DNA of 64,000 nucleotides from Parvibaculum sedimenti (GTDB lineage: Bacteria > Pseudomonadota > Alphaproteobacteria > Parvibaculales > Parvibaculaceae), in NCBI RefSeq assembly GCF_009184905.1, contig NZ_WESC01000011.1, forward strand, positions 55,779 to 119,778, given 5' to 3'. Below, in pieces: positions 1-11,565 of this stretch (position 1 is the stretch's first letter; each line of letters starts with the position of its first letter). The notes under the pieces are model-generated. The model was not told the DNA's origin and did no database searches. It saw only the letters and a list, made by a program, of their open reading frames with translations. The translations under genes and the position numbers were made by a program.

Positions 1-712
1 GCAAGTCATCGTCAAGCCGGTGATCAAGACCGTGGTGGAAAACAGCGCTGCGGCAGAGGCCGGTTTTCAGCCGGGCGATCGCGTGCTCTCCATTGACGGC
101 AAGACGATCGACAGCTTCGAGGACATGAAGCGCATCGTCAGCATCAGCAGCGACGTCAAGCTGACCTTCGTGGTCGAACGTGGCGAGGCGGATGTGACCC
201 TCATTGCGACGCCGCGCCGGCAGGAGGTCAAGGACCCTTTCGGCAATGTGCAGCGCATGGGCATTCTGGGCCTGGTGCCCGATGCGAGCGAAGCGAACTG
301 GCATGTCACCCGCACGGATCCGGTGACCAGCCTCGGGCTCGGAGTCAAGGAGACGTGGTTCCTTGTTTCCCAGACCTTCACCTATATCGGGCGCGTGGTT
401 TCGGGTGCTGAAGACGCCAGCCAGATCGGCGGTCCGTTGACCATTGCACGGGTTTCGGGGCAGGTTGCGTCGGTCGGATTCTCGGCGCTGCTGAATCTGA
501 CGGCGATCCTTTCCGTAAGTATCGGCCTGCTTAATCTTTTCCCGGTGCCGATGCTTGATGGCGGGCATCTTCTGTATTATGCGGTCGAGGTTCTCCGGGG
601 CCGCCCGCTGGGCGAGCAGGCCCAGGAATTCGGCTTCAGAATCGGGCTCGCGCTCGTCATGATGCTCATGGTTTTTGCGACGTGGAACGATTTGGTCCAT
701 CTGTTCAGCTGA
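1..712 (+). CDS. rseP: Site-2 (RIP) zinc metalloprotease RseP, C-terminal part
   Basis: The reading frame is open from base 2, so the N-terminus with the HExxH zinc site lies outside the window. A PDZ domain is visible (around KPVIKTVVENSAAAEAGFQP), followed by membrane segments and the LDG-type motif PVPMLDGGHLL, which supplies the third zinc ligand in this family. RseP is an inner-membrane protease that cuts transmembrane segments of anti-sigma factors and leftover signal peptides. It is the first visible gene of the bamA/lpx run, and 83 bases separate it from bamA. The family call is firm. The exact substrate here is unknown. Confidence 0.93.
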   Translation, partial: QVIVKPVIKTVVENSAAAEAGFQPGDRVLSIDGKTIDSFEDMKRIVSISSDVKLTFVVERGEADVTLIATPRRQEVKDPFGNVQRMGILGLVPDASEANWHVTRTDPVTSLGLGVKETWFLVSQTFTYIGRVVSGAEDASQIGGPLTIARVSGQVASVGFSALLNLTAILSVSIGLLNLFPVPMLDGGHLLYYAVEVLRGRPLGEQAQEFGFRIGLALVMMLMVFATWNDLVHLFS

Positions 713-795
713 TCGTCTCGATGCCTGCGGGCAGAGGCAACCTGGCGATAAACAACAGGGTCCCGTGGGACTCGAGCGATTGAGGTAGGTAGGGG

Positions 796-3159
796 ATGGG
801 GCGACTGGTGAGTTCGATGGCCCGAGTGGCGCGGTTCGGCAGCGTCTGCGCGCTGCTTCTCGCTGTGTGGTGCCTTGCCGCATCCCTGCCGGGCAGTGTG
901 TCGGTCGGTGGATCGGTTTGGGGTATCGCGCGGGCGGAAGCCGCAGAGGCGGAAGGTCCGGTGATCCGGAAGATTGACGTCGAGGGCAATCAGCGCATCG
1001 AGCGCGATACCGTCGTCTCCTACATGGCCATTCAGGAAGGTGACACCTACAGCGCGTCGAAGGTCGACACCTCGCTGAAGCATCTCTTCGACACAGGCCT
1101 CTTTGCCGACGTCAATATTCGCCGCGATGGCGATACGCTCGTCGTTTCCGTCGTCGAGAATCCGATCGTCAACCGCGTCGCATATGAAGGCATCAGCGCG
1201 GTCAAGGAAGATGACCTCAACAACGAAGTCCAGCTGAAGCCGCGCACGATCTATACGCGCGCCAAGGTTCAGGCCGACGTCACGCGCATTATCGAGCTCT
1301 ATCGCCGTGGCGGCCGCTTCGCCGCGACCGTCGAGCCGAAGGTCATCCGTCTGCCGCAGAATCGCGTCGACCTCGTCTTTGAAATCAACGAGGGCCAGAA
1401 GACGAAGATCGCCGCCATCAATTTCCTTGGTAACAAGAATTTCAGCGACGGCGATCTGCGCGAAGTCATCTCGACCAGCGAGTCCGCCTGGTGGAAGTTC
1501 TTTTCCTCGTCCGACAGCTACGATCCTGACCGACTGACCTATGATCGCGAGCTTCTCCGCCGCTTCTATCTGTCGAAGGGTTATGCGGACTTCCGCGTCG
1601 TTTCCGCCGTGGCTGACCTCAGCCGCGACGATGCCTCCTTCCACATCACCTTCACAGTCGAGGAAGGTGAGGTCTACAATTTCGGCAAGGTCGACATCAA
1701 AACGAACCTCGAAAAGCTCAACAAGGGCGAGCTTATGGAGCTCGTTCAGACAAAGACCGGCGAGACGTACAACGCCAATCTCATCGACAAGACGGTCGAT
1801 GCGCTGACCTTCGCGGCTGGTTCCAAGGGCTATGCCTTCGCCGAAGTGCGCCCCCGTGTGCACCGCGACCGCAAGAACCACGTCGTCGATATCACCTACA
1901 ACATCGCCGAGGGCCCACGCGTCTATGTCGAGCGGATCGACATCGTCGGCAACCAGCGCACGCTGGACCGCGTTATTCGCCGGCAGATGAAGCTTGCCGA
2001 AGGCGACGCTTTCAACAAGGTGCTGCTCGACAAGTCCGAAAAGAACATTCGCGGCTTGCAATATTTCGCCAAGGTCGATGTGAAGCAGCAACCGGGTTCG
2101 GCTCCTGACAAGACGATCATCAATGTGGCCGTGCAGGAGCAGTCAACGGGTTCGCTGTCGCTGAGCTTCGGTTTCTCGTCGCTCGACAATCTGGTTGCAG
2201 GCGCTGGCCTCAGCGAGCGCAACTTCCTCGGCCGCGGATTGCAGGTTGGCACGAACGTGTCGCTGGCCAAGCGGCAGCAGCTCATCGAGTTCCACTATAC
2301 GGATCCGTACTTCCTGGACCGGGATCTGGTCGGCGGTATCGACATCTTCGGCAGCGAAACCAACTATCAGAGCGAAGCCTCGTTCGACTCGCGTACTCAG
2401 GGCGGTGGTTTCCGCTTCGGCTTTCCGCTTTCCGACAACAGCCGGTTGCTGACGCGTTATCAGCTGCGCTTCGAGAGCATCTTCAACGTCACCAGCACAT
2501 CGCCCGTCATTCTTGACGCTGCCGGTTCACAGGTTCGGTCGACCGTCGGTTACGACTACTATCTTGACGAGCGTAACGATCCCGTCATTCCGACCGGCGG
2601 CTGGGACTTCCTGTTCAGTCAGGACTTTGCCGGTGTTGGCGGTTCGGTGCGCTACCTGTCGAGCCAGATACTCGTCCATAACTACTATCAGCTGGCGGAA
2701 GGCTATACTCTGACCTTGCGCGCCGACCTTGGCTACATTCAGGGTATCGGGCAGAACATCAAGCTGAATGACCGCTTCTTCAAGGGCGGTCAGGATTTCC
2801 GCGGCTTCAAGTCTGCGGGCCTCGGTCCGCGCGACATCACCACGGACGATGCCATCGGCGCCAATGGCTATGCGTTCGGTACGGCGGAAATCAGCTTTCC
2901 GAACGGTCTGCCCGAAGCGCTCGGTATTACGACGAGCCTGTTCAGCGACTTTGGTATCGTCGGCGGTGCCGATATCAACAGCGCTACGGCGGGTACGGAC
3001 GTTTATAAGACCGGTTATGCGCCGCGCGTTTCGGCTGGCCTCAGCCTCAACTGGAAGTCGCCTTTCGGCCCAGTCCGTCTCGATTTCGGTCAGCCTTTCG
3101 TGAAGGAAGACTACGACAAGACCGAAATCTTCCGCTTCAGCGCGGGTACACAGTTCTAG
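796..3159 (+). CDS. bamA: Outer membrane protein assembly factor BamA
   Basis: At 787 residues this is the usual BamA length. It has an N-terminal signal region ending near ARAEA, then POTRA repeats (IRKIDVEGNQRI, VNRVAYEGISAV, KIAAINFLGNKNF, VYNFGKVDIKTN, VERIDIVGNQRT), then a beta-barrel ending in the aromatic-terminated strand FRFSAGTQF. BamA is the core of the BAM complex that inserts beta-barrel proteins into the outer membrane. The start at 796 follows a purine-rich stretch, and ATG 820 (MARVARF) is an alternative that gives a shorter signal peptide. It sits between rseP and skp, as in many proteobacteria. Confidence 0.96.
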   Translation: MGRLVSSMARVARFGSVCALLLAVWCLAASLPGSVSVGGSVWGIARAEAAEAEGPVIRKIDVEGNQRIERDTVVSYMAIQEGDTYSASKVDTSLKHLFDTGLFADVNIRRDGDTLVVSVVENPIVNRVAYEGISAVKEDDLNNEVQLKPRTIYTRAKVQADVTRIIELYRRGGRFAATVEPKVIRLPQNRVDLVFEINEGQKTKIAAINFLGNKNFSDGDLREVISTSESAWWKFFSSSDSYDPDRLTYDRELLRRFYLSKGYADFRVVSAVADLSRDDASFHITFTVEEGEVYNFGKVDIKTNLEKLNKGELMELVQTKTGETYNANLIDKTVDALTFAAGSKGYAFAEVRPRVHRDRKNHVVDITYNIAEGPRVYVERIDIVGNQRTLDRVIRRQMKLAEGDAFNKVLLDKSEKNIRGLQYFAKVDVKQQPGSAPDKTIINVAVQEQSTGSLSLSFGFSSLDNLVAGAGLSERNFLGRGLQVGTNVSLAKRQQLIEFHYTDPYFLDRDLVGGIDIFGSETNYQSEASFDSRTQGGGFRFGFPLSDNSRLLTRYQLRFESIFNVTSTSPVILDAAGSQVRSTVGYDYYLDERNDPVIPTGGWDFLFSQDFAGVGGSVRYLSSQILVHNYYQLAEGYTLTLRADLGYIQGIGQNIKLNDRFFKGGQDFRGFKSAGLGPRDITTDDAIGANGYAFGTAEISFPNGLPEALGITTSLFSDFGIVGGADINSATAGTDVYKTGYAPRVSAGLSLNWKSPFGPVRLDFGQPFVKEDYDKTEIFRFSAGTQF

Positions 3160-3170
3160 TGCGAGTCAGG

Positions 3171-3208
3171 AGCGCGATCCCGACACCCCGTCGAGATCGC
3201 GCTTTTTC
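3171..3208 (+). terminator. Rho-independent terminator after bamA
   Basis: Perfect 9-bp stem AGCGCGATC (3171-3179) and GATCGCGCT (3195-3203) with a 15-base loop, followed by TTTTTC. It lies between bamA and skp, so it may attenuate rather than end transcription of the envelope operon. Confidence 0.65.
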
Positions 3209-3278
3209 TAACAAAGGCCGGGCAAAACCGGCGTCCTCAACAGTTTCGTCCCAGGATTTCAAAAGGGTATTCCGGACC

Positions 3279-3869
3279 ATGAAGTTCCATCGTTTTGCCA
3301 AGCGTATGCTTGCCGCCTTGGCGTTTGTTTCCATCGCTGCCGCAGCGACGGCGCCGGCGGCGTCGGCCGCCAATCCGGCGATCATCCTGATCGTCAACAC
3401 GCAGCAGATTTTCAACGAGTCCAAGGTCGGCCAGAGCATTCGCGCTCAGCTCCAGGAGCAGGCGAAGAAACTTCAGGCCGAAGACAAGAAGGGTTCGGAA
3501 GCGCTTCAGGACGAAGCCAAGAAGCTTTCCGAGCAGCGTTCGCTTCTCGGCGCCGATGATTTCAAGAAGAAGGTCGCAGCGCTCGAAAAGAAAGAAGCCG
3601 ATCGCCAGGAAAAGATGCGGGTGAAGGGCGATGCGCTTCAGCTTGGCGTCAACAAGGCTCGCGCTGACGTCGAAGCGGTCATTCGTCCGATCTTCGCCGA
3701 CGTGATGAAGAAGAACGGCGCCACGCTGCTTCTCGACCAGTCGGTCGTGCTCGCCGGCGGCGTCGATCTCGACGTCACCGCCGAAGTGCTCAAGGCGCTC
3801 GATGCGAAAGTGACAAAGATCGACGTCAAGCCGATCTCGGCGGCGGATGCGAAGAAGGCTGCTCAGTAA
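3279..3869 (+). CDS. skp: OmpH/Skp family periplasmic chaperone
   Basis: The product is 196 residues from ATG 3279. An N-terminal signal peptide (lysine/arginine start, then ALAFVSIAAAATAPAASA) precedes a short core and a long charged, lysine- and glutamate-rich helical hairpin typical of the Skp tentacles, with a closing LDQSVVLAGG strand. Skp holds unfolded outer-membrane proteins in the periplasm on the way to BAM. The frame is open upstream to the bamA stop, but only the 3279 start gives a signal peptide. It sits between bamA and lpxD, the usual place for this gene. Confidence 0.92.
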   Translation: MKFHRFAKRMLAALAFVSIAAAATAPAASAANPAIILIVNTQQIFNESKVGQSIRAQLQEQAKKLQAEDKKGSEALQDEAKKLSEQRSLLGADDFKKKVAALEKKEADRQEKMRVKGDALQLGVNKARADVEAVIRPIFADVMKKNGATLLLDQSVVLAGGVDLDVTAEVLKALDAKVTKIDVKPISAADAKKAAQ

Positions 3870-3917
3870 TTCAGTGGAGAAAGGCCTCGCCTCCTAAGGG
3901 CGGGGCATGTGGTGACA

Positions 3918-4985
3918 ATGGCGGATTCTCGTTTCTTTGCGAATAATGGACCGTTCGCACTTGGCGAGATCGCCACGCGGGTGGGGGCGGAGCTTGGATC
4001 GAATGCCGACGCGGCGCGCCGGATCGAGGACATAGCTTCGCTCGACGCCGCGGGTCCTGCCGATCTGAGCTTCCTCGACAATCCTAAATATGCAGACGCC
4101 TTTGCTGCCACGGCGGCAGGCGCCTGCCTCGTTCATCCGCGTTTCGTGGCTCGCGCGCCGGCGGGGCTTGCATTGCTGGTAAGCAAGGAGCCCTACCGCG
4201 CCTATGCGCTGGCGTGCCAGCTCTTCTACCCCGAAGAGGCACATGGTGCAGATACTTATGGTGAGCCCACCATTGTTCATCCACGCGCCGTCGTTCATCC
4301 AAGCGCAAGCATTGGCGCAGGTGCGACGATCGAGCCAGGGGCGGTGATCGGCGCAGGTGTCGAAATCGGCAGCGGTACGGTCGTCGGCGCCAACGCCGTC
4401 GTATCGAAGGGCTGCACCATCGGGCGCAATTGCTTCGTCGGCCCTAACGTCACGATCAGCCATGCCCATATCGGTGACCGCGTGATGCTGCATCCAGGTG
4501 TCGCCATCGGGCAGGACGGTTTCGGCTTTGCGATGGGTTTCCCGCGCCACGAAAAGGTGCCGCAGCTTGGCCGTGTCATCATCCAGGATGATGTCGAGAT
4601 CGGTGCCAATACTACAGTGGACCGCGGCGCTGGTCCGGACACGGTGATCGGCGAGGGCACCAAGATTGATAATCTCGTGCAGATCGGACACAACGTTCAG
4701 ACAGGGCGCGGCTGCGTGATTGTTTCGCAGACGGGTGTGTCGGGCAGCGCAAAGCTCGGCGATTTCGTGGTGCTCGCGGCGCAAGTCGGCGTGACCGGCC
4801 ATCTGACGATCAATTCGGGCGTGCAGGTGGCAGCGCGCAGCGCGGTCATTCACGATGTGCCCGCGGGCCAGAAATATGGCGGCGTACCGGCAAGGCCTAT
4901 TCGCGAGTGGCAGCGCGAGCTGGTGGCCATCAAGAATCTCAGCAAGCGCCGAAAGCCGGATGAACCGGCCGACGACGCAAGTTAG
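3918..4985 (+). CDS. lpxD: UDP-3-O-(3-hydroxyacyl)glucosamine N-acyltransferase LpxD
   Basis: The third step of lipid A synthesis adds the N-linked hydroxyacyl chain from acyl-ACP. The protein is 355 residues from ATG 3918. It has an N-terminal uridine-binding domain (about residues 1-100, with [14 protein letters not shown]) and then a left-handed beta-helix of hexapeptide repeats. The catalytic histidine is in [12 protein letters not shown]. Two GTG codons lie in frame at 3909 and 3912, but the ATG gives the conventional N-terminus. It is cotranscribed with fabZ and lpxA downstream. Confidence 0.96.
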   Translation: MADSRFFANNGPFALGEIATRVGAELGSNADAARRIEDIASLDAAGPADLSFLDNPKYADAFAATAAGACLVHPRFVARAPAGLALLVSKEPYRAYALACQLFYPEEAHGADTYGEPTIVHPRAVVHPSASIGAGATIEPGAVIGAGVEIGSGTVVGANAVVSKGCTIGRNCFVGPNVTISHAHIGDRVMLHPGVAIGQDGFGFAMGFPRHEKVPQLGRVIIQDDVEIGANTTVDRGAGPDTVIGEGTKIDNLVQIGHNVQTGRGCVIVSQTGVSGSAKLGDFVVLAAQVGVTGHLTINSGVQVAARSAVIHDVPAGQKYGGVPARPIREWQRELVAIKNLSKRRKPDEPADDAS

Positions 4986-5030
4986 TGGCGAAGGATAAGC
5001 GGCGTCTGCCGTGCGAGAGGGAATGAGATA

Positions 5031-5513
5031 ATGAGCGATGCGGAAACGGTAACGGAAGTTCTCGGCAGCGCGGATATAAAGCGGGTGATGGAGCTTCTTC
5101 CTCACCGCTACCCCATGCTGATGATCGACAAGATCGTCGAGATGAAGGGCAGCGAGTCTGCGACCGGGATCAAAAACGTTTCGGCCAATGAGCCTTTCTT
5201 TCAGGGGCACTTTCCCGGCCATCCGGTGATGCCCGGTGTTCTGATCGTTGAGGCCATGGCGCAGACGGCGGGCGCGCTGGTGCTGAGCGGGCTTGGCGCC
5301 GATGCCGAAGGCAAGATCGTCTATTTCATGACGATTGAACGCGCCCGCTTCCGCAAGCCTGTACAGCCGGGCGATGTGCTGAAGATTCACGTCACCAAGA
5401 TTCACAGCCGCGGTCCCGTCTGGAAGTTCAGCGGCGAAGCGAAGGTGGACGGCGTGCTCGTCGCGGAAGCCGACTACAGCGCCATGATCGTCGATCAGGC
5501 GTCGAACGTATGA
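5031..5513 (+). CDS. fabZ: 3-hydroxyacyl-ACP dehydratase FabZ
   Basis: FabZ is a hot-dog fold dehydratase that converts 3-hydroxyacyl-ACP to trans-2-enoyl-ACP in fatty acid elongation. The 160-residue protein has the [12 protein letters not shown] opening, the catalytic histidine in [14 protein letters not shown] and the catalytic glutamate in IVEAMAQT. Its position between lpxD and lpxA is conserved, since FabZ and LpxA/LpxD compete for the same 3-hydroxyacyl-ACP pool. Its stop overlaps the lpxA start (ATGA), which suggests translational coupling. Confidence 0.97.
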   Translation: MSDAETVTEVLGSADIKRVMELLPHRYPMLMIDKIVEMKGSESATGIKNVSANEPFFQGHFPGHPVMPGVLIVEAMAQTAGALVLSGLGADAEGKIVYFMTIERARFRKPVQPGDVLKIHVTKIHSRGPVWKFSGEAKVDGVLVAEADYSAMIVDQASNV

Positions 5514-6298
5514 CGAATATTCATCCGACTGCCATCGTCGATCCCAAGGCGGAACTCGACCCGAGCGTGAAGGTCGGGCCCTACAGCATCATCGGGCCGG
5601 ATGTGAAACTCGGCGCGGACGTCGTACTGCATTCGCATGTTGTCATCGCCGGGCGCACGAGCATCGGTGCGCGGACGCAGATATTCCCCTTCGCGTCGAT
5701 CGGCCAGCCGCCGCAGGATCTCAAATATCGCGGCGAGCCGAGCACGCTTGATGTGGGTACGGACAATCTCATCCGCGAATATGTGACGATGAATACCGGT
5801 ACAGAAGGTGGCGGCATGGTCACGCGCGTCGGTAGCCACAACACGTTCCTCGCGAGCGCACATGTCGGCCATGACTGCATCATCGGCGATCACGTCATCC
5901 TGTCGAACACGACGCTGCTCGCGGGCCATTGCCGCGTCGCGGATTACGTGATCTTCGGCGGTGGTTCCGCCGTGCATCAGTTTGTCCGTATCGGCAAGCA
6001 TGCCTTTATCGGCGGTGCGAGCGCGGTCGAGAGCGACATCATTCCCTTCGGTCTGGTGGTCGGCAATCGGGCTCACCTCATGGGGCTCAATCTCGTTGGT
6101 CTCAAGCGCCGCGGATTTTCGCGCGAGCAGATCAATGGAATGCGCGATGCCTTCGGCCAGATTTTCGGCCAGGAGGGCGCGCTGCGCGATAGGGTCGCGG
6201 CCGTTGCAGAGCGATTTGCCGAAAACGCGGAAGTGATGGAGATCGTCAACTTCATCCAGGCCGATGCAGATCGTCCGCTCTGCCTGCCGCGCCATTAA
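5510..6298 (+). CDS. lpxA: UDP-N-acetylglucosamine acyltransferase LpxA
   Basis: This cytoplasmic enzyme makes the first lipid A intermediate by transferring a 3-hydroxyacyl chain from ACP to UDP-GlcNAc. The 262-residue length is standard. The N-terminal part is a left-handed beta-helix with the opening [15 protein letters not shown]. The catalytic histidine is in the SAHVGHDC segment. A helical C-terminal domain begins near the [13 protein letters not shown] segment. The start overlaps the fabZ stop by four bases. Confidence 0.97.
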   Translation: MTNIHPTAIVDPKAELDPSVKVGPYSIIGPDVKLGADVVLHSHVVIAGRTSIGARTQIFPFASIGQPPQDLKYRGEPSTLDVGTDNLIREYVTMNTGTEGGGMVTRVGSHNTFLASAHVGHDCIIGDHVILSNTTLLAGHCRVADYVIFGGGSAVHQFVRIGKHAFIGGASAVESDIIPFGLVVGNRAHLMGLNLVGLKRRGFSREQINGMRDAFGQIFGQEGALRDRVAAVAERFAENAEVMEIVNFIQADADRPLCLPRH

Positions 6299-6322
6299 CG
6301 AGGCTTCGCTGAGGCAAGCGGC

Positions 6323-7198
6323 ATGAACTCGTCCGCCAACAGACCGCGCAAACTCGGCATCGCCGCTGGCGGCGGGCCATTGCCGCTTGCGGTCGCCGAT
6401 GCGGCGCGCGCGGCCGGACGCGAAGTCTTCATCATTGGCGTCAAAGGCGCGGCGGGCCCCGACATCGAGCGCTATCCGCATGGTTGGGTGCGCGTCGGCG
6501 CAATGGGGCGCTTCCTCAAGCTCTTCAAGCGGAATGGCTGCAAGGATGTCGTCATTATTGGCCCGATGACGCGGCCAGCACTTCGCGACATCGTGCCGGA
6601 TTTTCGCGGGCTTATGCTGCTGCCGCGCTTCATCAGGCGCATGAAGACGGGCGATGACGCACTTTTGCGTGGCGTTGTGGAATATCTGGAAGAAAGCGGT
6701 ATCCGCGTGGTCGGCGCGGAAACCATTTTGCCGAGCCTGCTTGCCTCGGAGGGCCTGTTGAGCAAGGCTGCGCCCACGGAGGCACAAGAGGCGGATATTG
6801 ACATTGCCATTGCCGCCGCCCGCGAAATCGGTGCGCTGGATATCGGGCAGGGCGCTGTGGTCTGCCGTGGTGCGGTGCTCGCGCTTGAAGACATAAAAGG
6901 AACGGATGCGATGCTAGGCCGGGTTGCCGCCATGCCACCGGAAGGCCGGGGCTCGGAGACCGCGCGCGACGGCGTGCTGGTAAAGCTGCCGAAGCCGGCG
7001 CAGGAGCGCCGCGTCGATCTGCCGACAATTGGTGTGCGGACGGTAGAGCGGGCCGCCGCCGCGGGCCTTGCTGGCATTGCAGTCGAAGCGGGCGGGGCGA
7101 TCGTCGCCGATGCGGAGGGGGTGGCGCGCAAGGCTGATGAACTCGGCCTCTTCGTGCTGTGCTTTCCGCACGCCCGCACTCCGGGCCAAAGGCCATGA
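6323..7198 (+). CDS. lpxI: UDP-2,3-diacylglucosamine pyrophosphatase LpxI
   Basis: LpxI hydrolyses UDP-2,3-diacylglucosamine to lipid X and UMP. It is the alphaproteobacterial replacement for LpxH. The 291-residue protein opens with KLGIAAGGGPLPLAVADAA and has the family segments VGAMGRFLKLFK, MTRPALRDIVPD and KLPKPAQERRVDLPTIG. It lies between lpxA and lpxB and shares an ATGA overlap with lpxB at 7195-7198. No LpxH is seen in the window. Confidence 0.95.
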   Translation: MNSSANRPRKLGIAAGGGPLPLAVADAARAAGREVFIIGVKGAAGPDIERYPHGWVRVGAMGRFLKLFKRNGCKDVVIIGPMTRPALRDIVPDFRGLMLLPRFIRRMKTGDDALLRGVVEYLEESGIRVVGAETILPSLLASEGLLSKAAPTEAQEADIDIAIAAAREIGALDIGQGAVVCRGAVLALEDIKGTDAMLGRVAAMPPEGRGSETARDGVLVKLPKPAQERRVDLPTIGVRTVERAAAAGLAGIAVEAGGAIVADAEGVARKADELGLFVLCFPHARTPGQRP

Positions 7199-8376
7199 AG
7201 GACGACGTCAGCATTCCCCACATCATGCTCGTCGCCGGCGAGCCTTCCGGCGATGCGCTTGGCGGCGAATTGATGGAAGCGTTGAAGGAACTGACGCATG
7301 GCGCGGTGAGGATCACCGGCGCAGGTGGCCCAAAGATGATTGCGCAAGGCCTGACGTCGATCTTTCCCATGTCGGATACTTCCGTCATGGGCCCGCGCGA
7401 GGTCATTCCGCGTCTGCCGCTGATCCTGCGGCGCATGCGAGAGACTGCGGATTTCGCCGTGCGCGAGCGGCCCGATGTGCTTGTTATCATCGACAGTCCG
7501 GACTTCACACATATGGTGGCGAAGCGTGTCGCCAAGCGCGCGCCGGATATTCCGATTGCGAATTATGTCTCGCCGAGCGTCTGGGCCTGGCGGCGTGGCC
7601 GCGCGCGGGCCATGGCCAAATATGTGAAGCGCGTGCTGGCGCTGCTTCCATTCGAACCGGACTTCTTCCGCGCTGAAGCCAATCTCGATTGCGTCTATGT
7701 CGGTCATCCAGCCATCGAACGTCTTCCCGCCTCGGGCAGCGGCGAGGCGTTCCGCAAGGCGCGCGGAATAGCGTCGGACCAGCCGATTCTGCTCGTCCTT
7801 CCCGGTAGCCGCACCAATGAAGTGAAGCGCCTCATTGGCGACTTTGGCGCGACGGCGGCGTTGCTGGCGCGGGATATTCCGGGCATCAAATTCGTGTTGC
7901 CGACCGTGCCGCATGTCCGCCATCTGGTCGAAGAGGGCGTGAAGAGCTGGAGCGTTCCCGTCGAGCTGATCGAGGGCGAGGACGAGAAGCGCGCGGCGTT
8001 CGATGCGGCGACGGCGGCGCTCGCGGCCTCCGGAACCGTCTCCCTTGAGCTTGGTCTTGCGCGTGTGCCGATGGTGATCGCCTACAAGATCGATCCGGTC
8101 GCCGCCTGGGTGGTCTCCGGCCTGCTCAAGGTGCCGTCTGTTGTCGTCGTCAATCTCATTCTCGACCGGCCTTCGGTGCGCGAGTTCCTGCAATATGCGG
8201 CAAAGCCGGCGGCACTTGCCGAGGCGCTGAAACCGCTGCTGCGCGATACGCCCGATCGCAAACGTGCGCTAACCGATCTCGACGAACTTCGCGAGATCAT
8301 GGGTGTTGGTGGCGACCGCCCAAGCCTTCGCGCCGCGCGGGCGGTACTGGAGATGCTGCCATCGAGGTTACGCTAG
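7195..8376 (+). CDS. lpxB: Lipid-A-disaccharide synthase LpxB
   Basis: LpxB condenses lipid X with UDP-2,3-diacylglucosamine at the inner membrane. The 393-residue GT19-family protein begins at ATG 7195, overlapping the lpxI stop by four bases. The family motif VAGEPSGDALGG is at residues 10-22, and YVSPSVWAWRRGRA and LPGSRTNEVKRL follow. The frame extends upstream of 7195, but the coupled ATG fits the family N-terminus. It is the last gene of the lpx operon and is followed by a strong hairpin. Confidence 0.95.
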   Translation: MKDDVSIPHIMLVAGEPSGDALGGELMEALKELTHGAVRITGAGGPKMIAQGLTSIFPMSDTSVMGPREVIPRLPLILRRMRETADFAVRERPDVLVIIDSPDFTHMVAKRVAKRAPDIPIANYVSPSVWAWRRGRARAMAKYVKRVLALLPFEPDFFRAEANLDCVYVGHPAIERLPASGSGEAFRKARGIASDQPILLVLPGSRTNEVKRLIGDFGATAALLARDIPGIKFVLPTVPHVRHLVEEGVKSWSVPVELIEGEDEKRAAFDAATAALAASGTVSLELGLARVPMVIAYKIDPVAAWVVSGLLKVPSVVVVNLILDRPSVREFLQYAAKPAALAEALKPLLRDTPDRKRALTDLDELREIMGVGGDRPSLRAARAVLEMLPSRLR

Positions 8377-8425
8377 AGACGTTCGAGCCCTTATCCTTTT
8401 CAGATGCGGGGCGCAGCGGAATCAA

Positions 8426-8460
8426 AAAGAGGCGCCCCTTGGGGCGCCTCTTTCTTTTGT
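8426..8460. terminator. Bidirectional terminator between lpxB and gltA
   Basis: A 13-bp perfect inverted repeat, AAAGAGGCGCCCC (8426-8438) and GGGGCGCCTCTTT (8441-8453), has T-rich sequence on both sides (TTTCTTTT on the plus strand, TTTTTGAT on the minus strand). It can end both the lpx operon and the convergent gltA. Confidence 0.85.
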
Positions 8461-8476
8461 CGATCGGTTCGATCGC

Positions 8477-9793
<1,317 letters not shown>

Positions 9794-9893
9794 GCTGTCC
9801 TGCCTGTCCTTTGCTGGTTTGCCGAACCGGGCGAAGAGCCACGATGCAGCCATTGTTGAACATTCTAGTCGGCAGCCTGCGCTTGCGCGAGCG

Positions 9894-11318
9894 TCAGGCA
9901 GCCTGATCCCTGATCCTTCCGAGCGATTCCTCGCGGCCGAGTGTGGCCAATACATCGAAAATGGGCGGTGAAACCGAGCTGCCGGTCGCGGCCGCGCGAA
10001 GCGGTTGCGCGACCTTGCCGAGCTTGAGGTTTTCAGCTTCCGCGAAGTTTCTCACCGCCGCCTCTATGTCGCCGGCAGCCCAGCCCGCGACGGCTTCGAG
10101 CGTTGGCGTGAGCCGCGCGAGCAGCGCGCGCGCATCGGCATCGAGAAGCTTTGCCGCATTGGCGTCCAGCGCCAGCGGACGCTTGGCGCGCAGGAACTCG
10201 GCACCCTTGCCGATGTCGAGAAGCGTTTTCGCGCGCTCCTTGATGCCGGACATGGCGGCGATGAGCTTGGCACGGAACTCGGTGCCGAAATTGCCACCGT
10301 CGGCCCAGTGGCCGAGACGTTGCATCAGCTCGATCGTCTCGTCGGCTAAAGCTGTGTCGTCCTTTTCGCGGATATAGTGGCCGTTCAGGTTCTCGAGCTT
10401 GGCGAAGTCGAAGCGCGAGGGCGAGCGGCCGATGTGATCGAGGTCGAACCACCCGATGGCCTGCTCGGTCGAGAAAATCTCGTCGTCGCCATGGCTCCAG
10501 CCGAGGCGGGCGAGATAGTTCCGCATCGCTTCGGGCAGATAGCCCATGTCGCGATAGGCGTCGACGCCGAGCGCGCCATGGCGCTTGGAGAGCTTCGCGC
10601 CATCAGGGCCGTGGATCAGCGGCACATGGGCGAATTCGGGAACGTCCCAGCCCATGGCGGCGTAGATCTGGCTCTGGCGACCGGCATTGGTCAGGTGGTC
10701 GTCGCCACGGATGATGTGGGTGACGCCCATGTCGTGGTCGTCGACGACCACCGAAAGATTGTAGGTCGGCGTGCCGTCGCTGCGGACGATGATGAGGTCG
10801 TCGAGCTGCTCATTCGCGAAGCGCACATCGCCCATGACGTGGTCGCGCACGATCGTCTCGCCTTCGTTCGGCGACTTGAAGCGGATGACGGGCTTCACGC
10901 CCTCGGGCGCTTCGGAGGGATCGCGATCGCGCCAGCGGCCGTCATAGCGGATGGGGCGGCCTTCGGCCTTCGCCTTCTCCCGCATCTCTTCGAGCTCCTG
11001 CGGGCTCGTATAACAGTAATAGGCCTTGCCCTGACGGAGCAGTTCCTCGGCGACCTCGCGGTGCCGGGCCTGACGCGCGAACTGATAGGTGACTTCCCCA
11101 TCCCATTCGAGGCCGAGCCAGCGCAGGCCCTCGAAGATTGCCTCGATCGCGGCATCGGTCGAGCGCTCGCGGTCCGTGTCTTCGATACGCAGAAGGAACT
11201 TGCCATTGTTCCGGCGCGCATAGAGCCAACTGAAAAGAGCCGTACGCCCGCCGCCGATATGCAGATAGCCGGTCGGCGAAGGGGCAAAGCGCGTTACGAC
11301 CTGCTTCTTGTCCGTCAT
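9894..11318 (-). CDS. gltX: Glutamyl-tRNA synthetase
   Basis: A class I aminoacyl-tRNA synthetase of 474 residues. The HIGH-type motif is in [20 protein letters not shown] and the KMSKS-type motif is LSKRHG in [13 protein letters not shown]. The substrate is Glu-tRNA; many alphaproteobacteria carry two GltX paralogues, one of which may charge tRNA-Gln, and the sequence alone does not tell which this is. The start at 11318 gives the family N-terminus [17 protein letters not shown]. It is divergent from comEC. Confidence 0.95.
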   Translation of the reverse strand: MTDKKQVVTRFAPSPTGYLHIGGGRTALFSWLYARRNNGKFLLRIEDTDRERSTDAAIEAIFEGLRWLGLEWDGEVTYQFARQARHREVAEELLRQGKAYYCYTSPQELEEMREKAKAEGRPIRYDGRWRDRDPSEAPEGVKPVIRFKSPNEGETIVRDHVMGDVRFANEQLDDLIIVRSDGTPTYNLSVVVDDHDMGVTHIIRGDDHLTNAGRQSQIYAAMGWDVPEFAHVPLIHGPDGAKLSKRHGALGVDAYRDMGYLPEAMRNYLARLGWSHGDDEIFSTEQAIGWFDLDHIGRSPSRFDFAKLENLNGHYIREKDDTALADETIELMQRLGHWADGGNFGTEFRAKLIAAMSGIKERAKTLLDIGKGAEFLRAKRPLALDANAAKLLDADARALLARLTPTLEAVAGWAAGDIEAAVRNFAEAENLKLGKVAQPLRAAATGSSVSPPIFDVLATLGREESLGRIRDQAA

Positions 11319-11565
11319 GGTTTCCCGTAGTCCCACCGTTTGGGCCGCACCCGTGAGGGGTGAACCCAGGCAGGTAGGCAAGGCGATTTATTGTTGGCAT
11401 GCTGCGATCCGGAAGCGCGAATTTCGGGCTGGCGGATCTGCTGCGGGGCAGGGGTTTTCTAGCACATTGCGGCGACGCAGCGTAAGCCCGGCGGGGCCGT
11501 TGGCCCGAGGGTTTTTGGGTTTTGTTCACGGGCTGTTCGCGGCGTTTTTCGAGTAGGGGGCTGGA

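Noticed and set aside
577..2091. Long open frame (504 codons) on the minus strand opposite bamA
   Set aside because: It lies antisense to bamA, whose protein is a clear full-length family member. Long antisense frames are expected in high-GC codon-biased genes. The translation has no recognisable domain.
3894..8193. Several minus-strand open frames of 430 to 570 codons opposite lpxD, lpxA, lpxI and lpxB
   Set aside because: All are antisense to well-supported lipid A genes, are rich in Arg, His, Asp and Ala and show no family similarity.
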